Below, one piece after another: positions 44,401-52,875 of a stretch of DNA of 64,000 nucleotides. Each line of letters starts with the position of its first letter. Positions within the stretch are counted from its first letter, which is position 1. The translations under genes and the position numbers were made by a program. Under the pieces are notes generated by a model. The model worked only from the letters and a program-made list of their open reading frames with translations. It was not told the DNA's origin and searched no databases. The DNA lies in assembly GCA_964352025.1 (NCBI GenBank), contig CAYGPZ010000009.1:56506-120505 (forward strand), read 5' to 3'. Source of the stretch: Hirschia sp964352025 (GTDB lineage Bacteria > Pseudomonadota > Alphaproteobacteria > Caulobacterales > Hyphomonadaceae).

Positions 44401-45627
44401 AATTCGTTGCTCGCCATATGAAATGTTTTGCGCGGTAATATTACCGTTTACCGAGGCGTTCTCCTCAGAATACATCCAGTCACCAGCAAACGAGACTGCA
44501 TCTGCGTTTAAGTCGTCTTGGCCTGTTAATTGAGCAAGAGATTCAGCATCTGCCTCTATTTTCCAAGGCTCTAGCATTTTTAGCTGGCGCAGATTTATGG
44601 GGCCAGTCGTTGAGATGTCCATCACGCGCGAATCTAGATGAGCCGCAAGATTTGCGTTCTTTAGTGATGATAAGTCGCCTTCAAGGTCTAGGCGCATAGT
44701 GGTGCCTAGGCGCTTGGTCAGTGGAGCAGCGAGTTCAAAACCCTCCAGGTCTGAAATGATATTCATGCGTGTTTGTGATTTGACGCTTTGACCATCAATC
44801 GAGGCGAGCGTTTTGTCACCTGACAGGATTTTCCCATTGCTTTGCCAGTCCTTGAGGTTGCCGTTACCATCAAAGGTTATGCGCAGATCGTTTTCCAATG
44901 GTTTGGGAAGAAGACTTGATACAAATCCGTTTTGAGGAATTTGTATTTGCACTGACCCTGTCAGAAGTTTCTGTAAGCTCCATTCAAGGTCGACAGTCGC
45001 TGTATCTTTAATCTGAGTTTGGGTTTTTCCCACATCAGCACTTGTCGAAATTAGTTTGAAGTTATTTTGGGATCCACCAATGTCGAGGCTTGCTGATAAT
45101 CCGATATCAGATGCAGGCAGGCCCAATCCTTCTTTTACCTGAATGAAGGGCAGATTCACGTCATCAACAATAAAGCGTTTTATGAATGGAGGAGAGTTAT
45201 CTTTGCTCTCTGTGTCGGCGTTTTCAGTTTCGAATTCTGGGCGCTTAGACAGAGTTATCGCAATGATATCAGTTGATACGATGTGAAGTGTTTTGCTTGC
45301 TAGCGAGAAGGGCTTCCATTCTATCTGCCCATTTTGAGCCGTCAGCCATTGGCCAGTGTCATCGGATATGGAGAGCGTTTCAAAACGAAATTTGCCGAGA
45401 ATATCGCCTTTTAGACCTTCGATTTGAATGGTCTGACCAGCAATAACTCTATTTTCAATTTGAGATTCTAGAATATTGCTTCCAACCGGACTTGCGATCA
45501 GCAGTCTTAGGATTAGCAAAATTGCGAAAACAGCCGCGAAAATCCACAAGGATATTCTGACCCAATTTTTTGGCTTTTCGGGCGTCTGGGGCACTTGAGG
45601 CGTTATATCTAAATCAGGGTGTTTCAT
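41440..45627 (-). CDS. tamB: Translocation and assembly module protein TamB
   Basis: 1395 aa. One N-terminal membrane anchor (residues about 25-47), then a very long, beta-rich AsmA/TamB periplasmic region with repeating strands, and the C-terminal DUF490 domain (RMALDINVKADRRVFVTGRGVNIEMAANTKIGGTLKTPDVRGGANIVRGDFSLLGQPFEF...). It ends in GRSPSRLSAVEAAQLAVAAAS, ISQDANNAPQLETGKYLSDDVYVELRS and a final VSVEWKKELD strand. With TamA it moves proteins and probably phospholipids across the periplasm to the outer membrane. The ATG overlaps the tamA stop. Confidence 0.93.
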   Translation of the reverse strand: MKHPDLDITPQVPQTPEKPKNWVRISLWIFAAVFAILLILRLLIASPVGSNILESQIENRVIAGQTIQIEGLKGDILGKFRFETLSISDDTGQWLTAQNGQIEWKPFSLASKTLHIVSTDIIAITLSKRPEFETENADTESKDNSPPFIKRFIVDDVNLPFIQVKEGLGLPASDIGLSASLDIGGSQNNFKLISTSADVGKTQTQIKDTATVDLEWSLQKLLTGSVQIQIPQNGFVSSLLPKPLENDLRITFDGNGNLKDWQSNGKILSGDKTLASIDGQSVKSQTRMNIISDLEGFELAAPLTKRLGTTMRLDLEGDLSSLKNANLAAHLDSRVMDISTTGPINLRQLKMLEPWKIEADAESLAQLTGQDDLNADAVSFAGDWMYSEENASVNGNITAQNISYGEQRIKELEAEINAALDETDLSIESDITLRSPFTNIEAADKLLGDTLHINTRASLFPDTQVIDIHALKLKSAFLGANAVGKIDPNGEISLDAETTVSNIEKITDFASGSVYLNTNLQRKGLNQPLNIAVISDRNSIDIQNDELAALLNSSPTLSANASVSENGDIQFKGRLGADQNTAAFTGRLIDQRLTANANLAIPTLSLDETSIETLNVSAKLNGPISKLDYASNVSLASAIIAGRNIANAKIVANGTLQDGAVTSNLLIDSMVDTFPLNAAIKLKSNDIIEITKLDANWADLKLNANAKLGGSDPLNAQLKLAGPLTPLSIDGRVDIEGVIDDQMIDVSGQTQNVKFGTTLLETSDLTIKGSMDAIDFAISSSGNTQFIDPDTPIEINIKGIADLSSDIRSIKANLDGMLDETKISTQKPLIIESQNSETTLKTTLNGFGGLLDVQGKKTDTDLNLETSISDVSINLISSLFGRDGLTGNINANANWHGTSNEGAADYSLDITGAGRKGDSIAHIEASAVGQFIEGRFVSIIEAHNGSDLNMDAVFSTPLLVTNGVPSLNSNEVSRLDIGALGKLEAVWAIIGLDSVDLNGFFDINAEAEAPLAELRPIGKITVSDTSFEHDRYGSRMHNIDVEANFDTASLELISATATGLDGGTVEGSGSIFWDPEKQSALRTRFKNFGALKFDGVGANFTGDLDVARAKDGIQISGDLNVNEAKINIAQFGSSGVKTVDVVFVDEMQNGKALEPKISPTSRMALDINVKADRRVFVTGRGVNIEMAANTKIGGTLKTPDVRGGANIVRGDFSLLGQPFEFTSGSVRLDGNPMDATTEMKANRTSDGITSSIIVSGQVRSPEISFASSPDLPEDEIISRLLFGRSPSRLSAVEAAQLAVAAASITGDGQGFAPLADLQNAIGLDRLAISQDANNAPQLETGKYLSDDVYVELRSRSGGESDLAIEWEAIDNVEIGTVFGDETGARVSVEWKKELD

Positions 45628-47378
45628 TAGAATGCCTGCCCGATACTTAGATAGATAAGCAGGTTCTGATCACCCGGACGCGGATCAATCGGTGTGGCGA
45701 CATCCAACCTTAAAGGGCCAAAATTCGTATAATACCTAAACCCAAGTCCTGCACCCATTCGAAGGTCAGAGAAGGCTGGTAATTCTTGTTCGCCGACTTC
45801 ACCAGCGTCGATGAAAGCAGCCATGCCGAAATTGTTTTTGAGACGAATGCGCGCCTCTAAGCTCATCTCCAGAAGACTGCGCCCACCAATCGGGTTATTG
45901 TCGACATCGCGCGGTCCGATACTCTGGAACTCATACCCGCGAACTGAGCCACCACCACCTGCGTAGAAGCGTCGACTGGACGGAATATCCGCAAATGAGC
46001 TGCCCGCGATAGCACCCAGCTTAACGCGACCGGCAATAACATATTTGTCGCTTTGGAAGCTTGTATATCCGCGAGCGTTTATCTCAGTAGTAAGAAATTG
46101 GCCTTCAGCATCACCAATTGCATAGGCTGGCTCTGCTGAGGCTAGAATTCTTAAGCCGTGAGTAGGGTCAAGTGCATCATCTGTATTATCAAATCGCGCA
46201 CCACCGCGCCCAGAGATGATCTGAAAGTCTATATCACCGCTTGTGCCGCTTTCTTCACCAATTTCCGCACCGATACCTCCGAAGATATCGATATTTTTAC
46301 GCCACGGACGTTCATATAATGCATTGAGCGTGAAAGCATTTCTATCGAATGCGTCGGTTTCCTCGTGCGCAATGCCAGCTCCTAATGTCAGGCTGTGGCG
46401 ATATCCGCCATTTAGCGGTTGTTTCCACCGTCCACTTAAGGATTGTTCTAGATTGTTGAGTTGAAGGTCGATGTTGACCGTGTCTGCGCGGCCTGAATAG
46501 TTGCGCATTTCATAGCCGGCCTGAACACCAAAACCTTCGGCTTCAGAATAGCTTGCCCCTGCAGATACGGTACGGCGAGAGGCATCCTCTAATGAGACGA
46601 GGACATCGCGTGTTTCGCACAATTCTTCGTCACCAATAGGTGTGGATAGCGGTGTAAGTTCTACTTTGGTGTATTTGTAGAGTTGGGTTTGTGAGAGGCG
46701 TTTCTTGAATTCAGCCAATGTGTCAGGCGTGTAGATTTCGCCTTCTTCAAAAGGAGCAAGCTTTTGAATGATACTCTGGCGCGTTCTTCCTTGGTTGTTT
46801 GAGAGTAGTTTTCCCAAGCAGACTTTAGGGCCTGATCTGAAGTTATAAGTGAGCTCTACACTTCCTGCTTCTCTGTCGCCGATGAGTGTTCTGGGAATTG
46901 TTTGCGCATCTGCGTATCCAGATGTTTCTAGGCTGGACAATAATCTCTTTTCTTCATCGATGATGGTATCAGCGCTGGCTGGTATTCCAGAAGACAAAAA
47001 CGTCTTGGGAATATCATTGCTTGCGATTTCGTCGTCTTCAAATTCAATTGCTATGTCTTCTATCGAGAATAGCTTTCCTCGAGACAGTTTGACCAAAGGT
47101 TTTAGGGGAGGTCCTGCTTCGACGGCTATTTCAGCATCTGCTGCCAGCCATCCTTTGGAGTGCAATAAGTCTAAGGAAATTTTCGCCGCGCGTTTTGCAT
47201 GTCGACGGGCAGTGAACTTTGATTTTGGCTCTTCCAAGTCACCTAAATAGGAGGCGACCTCATCACGAAAGCTATTGTTTATTCCATCGCCTTCAATGCG
47301 CACTGTTTGGGCAAGGCAAGTCGATATGCCTAGCTGTCCAAGGGCAATTAAAAGTATGAGGCGAATGGCGATCTGCAT
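45627..47378 (-). CDS. tamA: Translocation and assembly module outer-membrane protein TamA
   Basis: 583 aa, Omp85/BamA superfamily. A signal peptide (MQIAIRLILLIALGQLGISTCLAQ), POTRA repeats (KRLLSSLETSGYADAQTIPRTLIGDREAGSVELTYNFRSGPK and the next two), then a 16-strand barrel with GYEMRNYSGRADTVNIDLQL, DPTHGLRILASAEPAYAI, RRFYAGGGGSVRGYEFQSIGPRD (the conserved VRGY/F of loop 6) and the C-terminal GPLRLDVATPIDPRPGDQNLLIYLSIGQAF. Upstream of tamB, overlapping by one base. Confidence 0.94.
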   Translation of the reverse strand: MQIAIRLILLIALGQLGISTCLAQTVRIEGDGINNSFRDEVASYLGDLEEPKSKFTARRHAKRAAKISLDLLHSKGWLAADAEIAVEAGPPLKPLVKLSRGKLFSIEDIAIEFEDDEIASNDIPKTFLSSGIPASADTIIDEEKRLLSSLETSGYADAQTIPRTLIGDREAGSVELTYNFRSGPKVCLGKLLSNNQGRTRQSIIQKLAPFEEGEIYTPDTLAEFKKRLSQTQLYKYTKVELTPLSTPIGDEELCETRDVLVSLEDASRRTVSAGASYSEAEGFGVQAGYEMRNYSGRADTVNIDLQLNNLEQSLSGRWKQPLNGGYRHSLTLGAGIAHEETDAFDRNAFTLNALYERPWRKNIDIFGGIGAEIGEESGTSGDIDFQIISGRGGARFDNTDDALDPTHGLRILASAEPAYAIGDAEGQFLTTEINARGYTSFQSDKYVIAGRVKLGAIAGSSFADIPSSRRFYAGGGGSVRGYEFQSIGPRDVDNNPIGGRSLLEMSLEARIRLKNNFGMAAFIDAGEVGEQELPAFSDLRMGAGLGFRYYTNFGPLRLDVATPIDPRPGDQNLLIYLSIGQAF

Positions 47379-47576
47379 AAATAATAACTTGCTAGAGTTT
47401 CCTATCTTAAATTTAGTGCAAAAAATTGGCCAATATAGACTAGCCTGTTCTTATTGAATATTAGTGGAATATGGTACGAATATATGACGTATTTTAGAAT
47501 ATTTGAGTAAGACTTTGCTCAGTTGGCCGCGAATATTTCACAATGAATTGGCGAATACACGTAAAGGGGGAATTGC

Positions 47577-48401
47577 GTGAGTAGATTGATCGTTCGACGC
47601 GATTTTCTTTTGGGTTTGCCGGTTCTTGCAGGCATAGCGGGTTGTCGCCAAGACACTTCACGACCAGATGGTATGATCGCGGGTGAAGTTGGAAATATAA
47701 GCCGAGTGAATGATGGAGATTCGATAAGTCTGGATACCGGACTGACAGTTCGGTTGGCGGGCATCGAAGCGCCTAGAAAAGCATGGCGAGATAGGCAGGC
47801 TGAGCCTTTTGCCGACGAGGCATCCGATATGCTCGTATTGGCCGCATTGGGCCGAAAATGTCAGCTCTATTATGGTGGATTAACGCGGGACAGGTATGAC
47901 CGCGCATTAGCCCATGTCATTGTCGAAGATGAAACAGGCAATGAAATCTGGCTTAATGGGATGATGGTTGAGCAAGGGGGCGCACGAGTCCGAACGTGGG
48001 CAGACAATTCTACGAGAGTGGATGAAATGCTCGCATTTGAACGCAATGCTAGATCAGAGAAAAAGGGGATTTGGTCCCATGAATTCTACCACGTTCTAAA
48101 TCCCGGAGAATTGCCACGTGCTGATCGCGGATTGGCGATTGTTGAAGGGCAAATTTCTCAGCTTAGTGAAGTTTTAGAAGCCGATAGCAAATGTGAGCCG
48201 GATGTAGATGGCCGTTTGCGGATAAGTCTAGGTTTGGCGTTGGCGCGTTCAAAGGCACGTAAAGAGTTGGAAGTTGGCCAAATCATTCGTGTGCGCTCTG
48301 GTGTAAGGCGTACCAAGAATGAAGCAGGTGAATATGCAGGGGATGCCTATTTATCACCGGATCACTGGGCTCAATTTGAGACGAATATATCCAAGATATA
48401 A
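47577..48401 (+). CDS. Nuclease-like (SNase/thermonuclease fold) lipoprotein
   Basis: 274 aa. A Tat-type signal (VRRDFLLGLPVLAGIAGC) ends in a lipobox with Cys23. The SNase fold follows: VNDGDSISLDTGLTVRLAGIEAP, DEASDMLVLAALGRK, LTRDRYDRALAHVIVEDE, and ARSEKKGIWS. Compared with staphylococcal nuclease, Asp21 (here Asp48), Arg35 (Arg59) and Arg87 (Arg109) are kept, but the catalytic Glu43 is Arg67 and Asp40-Thr41 are Glu-Ala (APRK for TPE). A C-terminal stretch of about 100 residues (VEGQISQLSEVLEADSKCEPD onward) resembles an added OB-like domain. It may bind nucleic acid or calcium without cutting. Confidence 0.8.
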   Translation: MSRLIVRRDFLLGLPVLAGIAGCRQDTSRPDGMIAGEVGNISRVNDGDSISLDTGLTVRLAGIEAPRKAWRDRQAEPFADEASDMLVLAALGRKCQLYYGGLTRDRYDRALAHVIVEDETGNEIWLNGMMVEQGGARVRTWADNSTRVDEMLAFERNARSEKKGIWSHEFYHVLNPGELPRADRGLAIVEGQISQLSEVLEADSKCEPDVDGRLRISLGLALARSKARKELEVGQIIRVRSGVRRTKNEAGEYAGDAYLSPDHWAQFETNISKI

Positions 48402-48436
48402 AAAAGCGCTCCTTGAACGAACAAGGAACGCTTTTA
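48401..48436. terminator. Bidirectional terminator between the SNase-like gene and carD
   Basis: AAAAAGCG-CT-CCTTG and CAAGG-AA-CGCTTTT pair around a 6-base loop with a two-base mismatch inside; T-runs occur on both strands. Confidence 0.8.
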
Positions 48437-48457
48437 AAAATCAGTTATCTAAGAAAC

Positions 48458-48973
48458 TTAAGCTGCGCGTTGAGCAAGTGACTCAGAAAGACGTGCAACA
48501 GCTTCGCCGTGCTCGATGTTTTCAACAACAGCAAGTTCACGCGCCATACGGTCCAATGCAGATTCGTACAATTGACGTTCTGAGTAAGACTGGTCAGGCT
48601 GGTCTTCAGCACGGTGAAGGTCACGAACAACTTCAGCAATTGAAATCAAGTCACCTGAGTTGATTTTTGCTTCATATTCTTGCGCGCGGCGAGACCACAT
48701 TGTGCGCTTGATGCGTGCACGACCACCAAGTGTTTTGATTGCGTCGCCAACAACTTTTGTTGAAGCAAGTGAGCGCATGCCTGAAGATTCGGCTTTGGCG
48801 GTAGGGACACGAAGGATTAGTTTGTCTTGTTCAAACGCAACGACATAAACTTCTAGTTTCATGTCTGCGACTTCTTGAACTTCTATTGCAGTAACGCGGC
48901 CTACGCCGTGTGCTGGATAAACAATGTGTTGTTCTATTTCAAACATCGACTTCGTATCAGTTTGATTCGCCAT
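48458..48973 (-). CDS. CarD-family transcriptional regulator
   Basis: 171 aa. IEQHIVYPAHGVGRVTAIEVQEVADMKLEVYVVAFEQDKLILRVPTAKAESSGMRSLAS is the CarD RNA polymerase-interacting domain (Mfd-like Tudor fold), followed by the helical DNA-binding domain (RRAQEYEAKINSGDLISIAEVVRDLHR and YESALDRMARELAVVE). It binds RNAP beta and stabilises open complexes, mainly at stable RNA and ribosomal promoters. AGAGGA precedes the ATG. CarD-FdxA-S4-helicase order is recurrent in alphaproteobacteria. Confidence 0.93.
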   Translation of the reverse strand: MANQTDTKSMFEIEQHIVYPAHGVGRVTAIEVQEVADMKLEVYVVAFEQDKLILRVPTAKAESSGMRSLASTKVVGDAIKTLGGRARIKRTMWSRRAQEYEAKINSGDLISIAEVVRDLHRAEDQPDQSYSERQLYESALDRMARELAVVENIEHGEAVARLSESLAQRAA

Positions 48974-49210
48974 TCCGCAATATTCCTCTTATACTCAACC
49001 AGAAGGCCAAAAAGACCGTGGTCGTTAACGCTAGGGAGGCGTTACGATTAGGACGTTTTGGCACGTTATTTTTTATGATCTACCCGTCAGCAGAAGCAGC
49101 AATATAGCAAAATTTAGGGTTTTGTTCAAGTCTTGGTCACAAAGTGGTAATATTTGTTACCAATTGTCCACAAAACATTAAGAGAAACAGGCCATTGATA
49201 CTAAATTAAT

Positions 49211-49552
49211 TTAGTCGCCTGTACCTGGTTTTTCAGAAAAATGTTTCTCAAACTTGTCTTTTACTTGTGACCATTCATCAGCATCTGCTGGTGCATCTTT
49301 GCGCACAGTAATGTTCGGCCATTTAGCAGCAAAGTCTGTATTGATCTTCAACCATTTACCGTCTTTGTCGTCCTCTGTATCAGGAACGATTGCTTCGGCA
49401 GGGCATTCTGGCTCACATACACCACAGTCGATACATTCTTCTGGATCGATGACCAGCATGTTTTCACCTTCGTAAAAACAATCGACAGGACACACTTCGA
49501 CACAGTCTGTGTATTTACATTTGATACAGGCGTCGAGGACGATATAGGTCAA
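49211..49552 (-). CDS. fdxA: Ferredoxin, 7Fe-type (FdxA)
   Basis: 113 aa. A 3Fe-4S and a 4Fe-4S centre are shown by CIKCKYTDCVEVCPVDCFY (C-x2-C-x4-C-x3-C-P with the extra Cys) and CIDCGVCEPECPAEAI; the C-terminal tail (LKINTDFAAKWPNITVRKDAPADADEWSQVKDKFE) is that of FdxA. The start is TTG at 49552 with GGAG 9 bases upstream; no ATG is available at the N-terminus. A low-potential electron carrier in the cytoplasm; partner unknown. Confidence 0.93.
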   Translation of the reverse strand: MTYIVLDACIKCKYTDCVEVCPVDCFYEGENMLVIDPEECIDCGVCEPECPAEAIVPDTEDDKDGKWLKINTDFAAKWPNITVRKDAPADADEWSQVKDKFEKHFSEKPGTGD

Positions 49553-49656
49553 GGCGGGTAACTCCAGGTATTTTGTTCAGATGGTGACATCCAAAATTTC
49601 TGCGTAACTGTCAATTGAGGAAAGCTAGATTGCGCGTTTAGTCTCGCTGTTGTGAA

Positions 49657-49959
49657 CTAATCTATATGCAATTCATAGCATTCCTGTGCTTCGCTCGCTG
49701 GCCCACGACGTGTGGGCAGGCTGAGGACATTTAGGGTGACTATTTCCTTATTGCAATTAAAGCTTACGATATCTCCAATAAAAATAGATGCTGCAGGCTT
49801 ATCAGTCCTGCGGGTTTCCCCATTGCGGGAAATGCGAGCACCTTTTTTTGATATTTGAGTTGTTGCTAATCCGCGTGTCTTAAAAAAACGAACCCGGTGT
49901 AGGTATAAATCTAACCGCATACGATCTGATACAGCTTCAATCGCTTCTTCTTTAGACAA
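49657..49959 (-). CDS. S4 domain RNA-binding protein (HslR/Hsp15-like)
   Basis: 100 aa. MRLDLYLHRVRFFKTRGLATTQISKKGARISRNGETRRTDKPAASIFIGDIVSF is an S4 domain with the R-L-D-x-x-L opening and the IGD end of the fold; the tail LNVLSLPTRRGPASEAQECYE is as in Hsp15. It likely binds stalled 50S-tRNA complexes. The start is TTG at 49959, five bases after GAGG; 12 bases separate it from the helicase stop. Confidence 0.87.
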   Translation of the reverse strand: MSKEEAIEAVSDRMRLDLYLHRVRFFKTRGLATTQISKKGARISRNGETRRTDKPAASIFIGDIVSFNCNKEIVTLNVLSLPTRRGPASEAQECYELHID

Positions 49960-49971
49960 TTAAGCCTCGCA

Positions 49972-52758
49972 TTAAGCTCTTATATCTTTCGTTTCAGATT
50001 CTTGTGTTTGCGTTTCGTTAGATTCCGGAATTGCATCTGCCACGACTTCATTGGAAACGTCTTCTGCCAACGTTTCAGTTTGCACCGGATCAGTTGTCAC
50101 GACTTCCGCAACGACTTCTGTTTCAGCATTTTCTGCAGTCTCAGGTGCTTTTGCGCCGGTAACCTCAGCAGGAACTGTTTTTTTCTTTTTGTTGCGTTTT
50201 TTCTTTGGTTTTGCGCGTTCTGGCTCTGGTTTAGGTGTTGCCAGCGCAGCAAGAGCAGCAAACGGGCTATCTTCAATTGCTCTAATTTCTTTGGCAGATT
50301 GCTTAGGAGAAGATTGTTTTTTCTTCTCATTTTGTCTTTGTTTTGAAGCAAATCGCCAGAGCGTTATCGCGCCAGTTTCTTTGTCTTTTTGCGCAGGCAT
50401 AAGGCCCATGGCTTTTAGAATTTCAACAAAGTCATCAGCAGGAGATCCAACCAAAGCGGCGTGCTCTGGTGGTATCGCGAAAGTCGATGTTTCCGATTTC
50501 TTACGCTCTTGTCCTAATGTCCAAGAGAGCCGCTCAGCCATATCTGCACGCACTGCGCGTGGGCCAAGGCGAATATATCCTGCGGCTTCAAGATTAGCTC
50601 TGTTCCAACCTTTTTCAGTTTTGAAAGACGCTGAAGAAGGGGGCTTCATTGGCGCATATTCAGTGCCCAGTGCGCGCAGTTTCAAGCACAAATCTGCTTG
50701 AGCAGGCTTTAAGAGGCCCGGCATGTAGGCAGCGATGCGACCAGTACGAACACCAATTTCTTTAAGAGCAGCACGATCATCGCGTGTTAGAGATGAAGCA
50801 ACTTCATCTTTGCGGCGGTCTATTGCTGCACCAGCATCAACAAGCTGGTGAGCCACTCCGCGAGCAAGACCCGTTAGGCGGCCAGATTTTAGCGTAACTT
50901 GAAGATCAAAAAGAGGTTTTAAAACTTCTTTTGTGTGATCCAGCAACCATTTGCGAATACGCGCTTCAGCTTGTGCACGGACAGCAGTTTCTGCATCAGG
51001 CGCACCAATAAGTTCAGCGCTCGGTGATAACCAGTGGCCATCTTGTACGGCGCGACCGATTGTTTGGCCTTGATATGCAATGCGATATTCATCCACGAGT
51101 GAGAAATTGCCATCCTCAGCCGCGCTAATCGCATTTAGTTTGTCTTCAATGACAGATTTAAGTGCTTTGAAAGCGGCGTTGCGCACTGCGCGGCCTTCTA
51201 GCGTTTGGCTAGTGACTGCGGGAGTAAATGTAAGTCCATCTAAACGACCAACATTGTGACCTTCCACAACAACTTCACCATCTAGGCCAACGCCAGTTTC
51301 CATAGCTTCCTCCGAATTTAGACTCTTTAAAAGCGCGGATGTGCGCCGGTCTACAAATCTCTGTATCAGACGCTCGTGTAGCGCATCTGATAGCTTGTCT
51401 TCAACATCTCTTGTGCGTGCTTGCCAAACTTTTGTGTGTTGTACCCAGTCTGGACGATTGGCTGCATAGGTCCATGTACGGATAGATGCAAGCCTTGACT
51501 GCAATGTGTCGATATCACCTTCGACGTTATCAATGCGCTCTAACTGCTTGTTTATCCACGTATCTTGTAGTCTTGAGTTCGGGTTGATTAATTTTTCTGC
51601 AAATGACTGAACAAGGCGAACATGAGCATCTGGCCCGTGTTTTCTAAAGTCAGGTAGTGTGCATAAATCCCAAAAACGACGGACGTGCGCTTGTGACGTA
51701 ACTTGGTCTTTTAAGTCACTATCATTGCGTAAGGACTGAAATGTGATCTCGTCAAGCGCATCAGGACAGCGTTTTAAACTGCGATGAGAAGAGGGTTTGT
51801 GCAGGCTATCTGATAATGCTTCCAGCGAGGAATAATTGAGCCTTGAATTGCGCCATGACAAAAAATCGACCGGATCAAATGTGTGGTTTTCGACGCGTTG
51901 AACATCTTCTTCTTCAAAGAGAAGACAATCGCTCGTCTCGCCAAAAGTGCCATCATCTCTAAAGCGTCCAGCGCGACCTGCTATTTGTGCGGTTTCATCG
52001 GCGCGTAAAAAACGTGTTCTGTGCCCATCAAATTTTCGGCGGCTGGCAAAGGCAATATGGGTAACATCCAGATTAAGCCCCATACCAATGGCATCCGTTG
52101 CCACAAGATAATCAACCTCACCGGACTGGTAGAGCTCGACTTGAGCATTGCGGGTGCGTGGCGATAGCGCACCCATGACCACAGCAGCACCACCGCGCTG
52201 GCGTTTGAGCAATTCAGCAATGGAATAGACTTCTTCCGTTGAGAACGCCACGATTGCCGAGCGTTTGGGGAGCTTGGTAATTTTGATCGGACCCGTATAG
52301 GTCAATTCTGAAAAACGCTCGCGGTGTTCTGTGTCGACATGCAGGTCCAAAGCATGGAGAACAGGGCGCATTGTATCAGAGCCCAGCAGCATTGTTTCAT
52401 CCATGCCACGTGCATTTAATATGCGGTCGGTAAAAACATGACCTCTGTCGGGGTCTCTTGCGATTTGGATCTCATCAATCGCAAGAAATGAAACGGGTAT
52501 GCTCAGGGGCATCGCCTCGACGGTGCAGGCATAGTAGCGCGCTTTGGGCGGAATGATGCGCTCTTCACCCGTGACAAGCGCCACGAGACGCTCACCTTTG
52601 ATTTTGACAAGGCGGTCGTATACTTCGCGCGCAAGCAGTCTTAGTGGCAAACCAATCATACCGCTTTCATGGGCAACCATGCGTTCAACAGCGAGGTGGG
52701 TTTTACCTGTGTTTGTTGGCCCTAAAATCGCGCGCACATTGCTTTTGCCAAAGGCCAT
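49972..52758 (-). CDS. SUV3-like DEAD/DExH RNA helicase with C-terminal extension
   Basis: About 928 aa. Motifs: Walker A ILGPTNTGKTHLAVERM, RLLAREVYDR, DEIQ Walker B in FLAIDEIQIARDPDRGHVFTDRIL, AIVAFSTEEVYSIAELL, motif V ATDAIGMGLNLDV and motif VI QIAGRAGRF. This is the Suv3-like (mitochondrial degradosome) helicase family of alphaproteobacteria. A long, unconserved Pro/Glu/Lys-rich tail (residues about 820-928) with KKKRNKKKK and acidic runs probably makes contact with partners. Starts at 52809 (TTG), 52770 and 52758 (ATG) are possible; the last has GGAACC upstream and best fits the family. Confidence 0.9.
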   Translation of the reverse strand: MAFGKSNVRAILGPTNTGKTHLAVERMVAHESGMIGLPLRLLAREVYDRLVKIKGERLVALVTGEERIIPPKARYYACTVEAMPLSIPVSFLAIDEIQIARDPDRGHVFTDRILNARGMDETMLLGSDTMRPVLHALDLHVDTEHRERFSELTYTGPIKITKLPKRSAIVAFSTEEVYSIAELLKRQRGGAAVVMGALSPRTRNAQVELYQSGEVDYLVATDAIGMGLNLDVTHIAFASRRKFDGHRTRFLRADETAQIAGRAGRFRDDGTFGETSDCLLFEEEDVQRVENHTFDPVDFLSWRNSRLNYSSLEALSDSLHKPSSHRSLKRCPDALDEITFQSLRNDSDLKDQVTSQAHVRRFWDLCTLPDFRKHGPDAHVRLVQSFAEKLINPNSRLQDTWINKQLERIDNVEGDIDTLQSRLASIRTWTYAANRPDWVQHTKVWQARTRDVEDKLSDALHERLIQRFVDRRTSALLKSLNSEEAMETGVGLDGEVVVEGHNVGRLDGLTFTPAVTSQTLEGRAVRNAAFKALKSVIEDKLNAISAAEDGNFSLVDEYRIAYQGQTIGRAVQDGHWLSPSAELIGAPDAETAVRAQAEARIRKWLLDHTKEVLKPLFDLQVTLKSGRLTGLARGVAHQLVDAGAAIDRRKDEVASSLTRDDRAALKEIGVRTGRIAAYMPGLLKPAQADLCLKLRALGTEYAPMKPPSSASFKTEKGWNRANLEAAGYIRLGPRAVRADMAERLSWTLGQERKKSETSTFAIPPEHAALVGSPADDFVEILKAMGLMPAQKDKETGAITLWRFASKQRQNEKKKQSSPKQSAKEIRAIEDSPFAALAALATPKPEPERAKPKKKRNKKKKTVPAEVTGAKAPETAENAETEVVAEVVTTDPVQTETLAEDVSNEVVADAIPESNETQTQESETKDIRA

Positions 52759-52875
52759 AGCTGGTTCCATAGTCGAGAGAAGGCGCGAGTTAGTCTGCCC
52801 ACATTCCAAGCATCACAAGCTAGTCTTTGCCTGTATGGAATTGCAAGTGAAAATAGGGCTTAAGGTACGTTTTAA

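Noticed and set aside
50051..50701. 216-codon plus-strand frame opposite the helicase tail
   Set aside because: Antisense of the Glu/Lys-rich C-terminal tail, giving a Ser/Phe-rich artefact.
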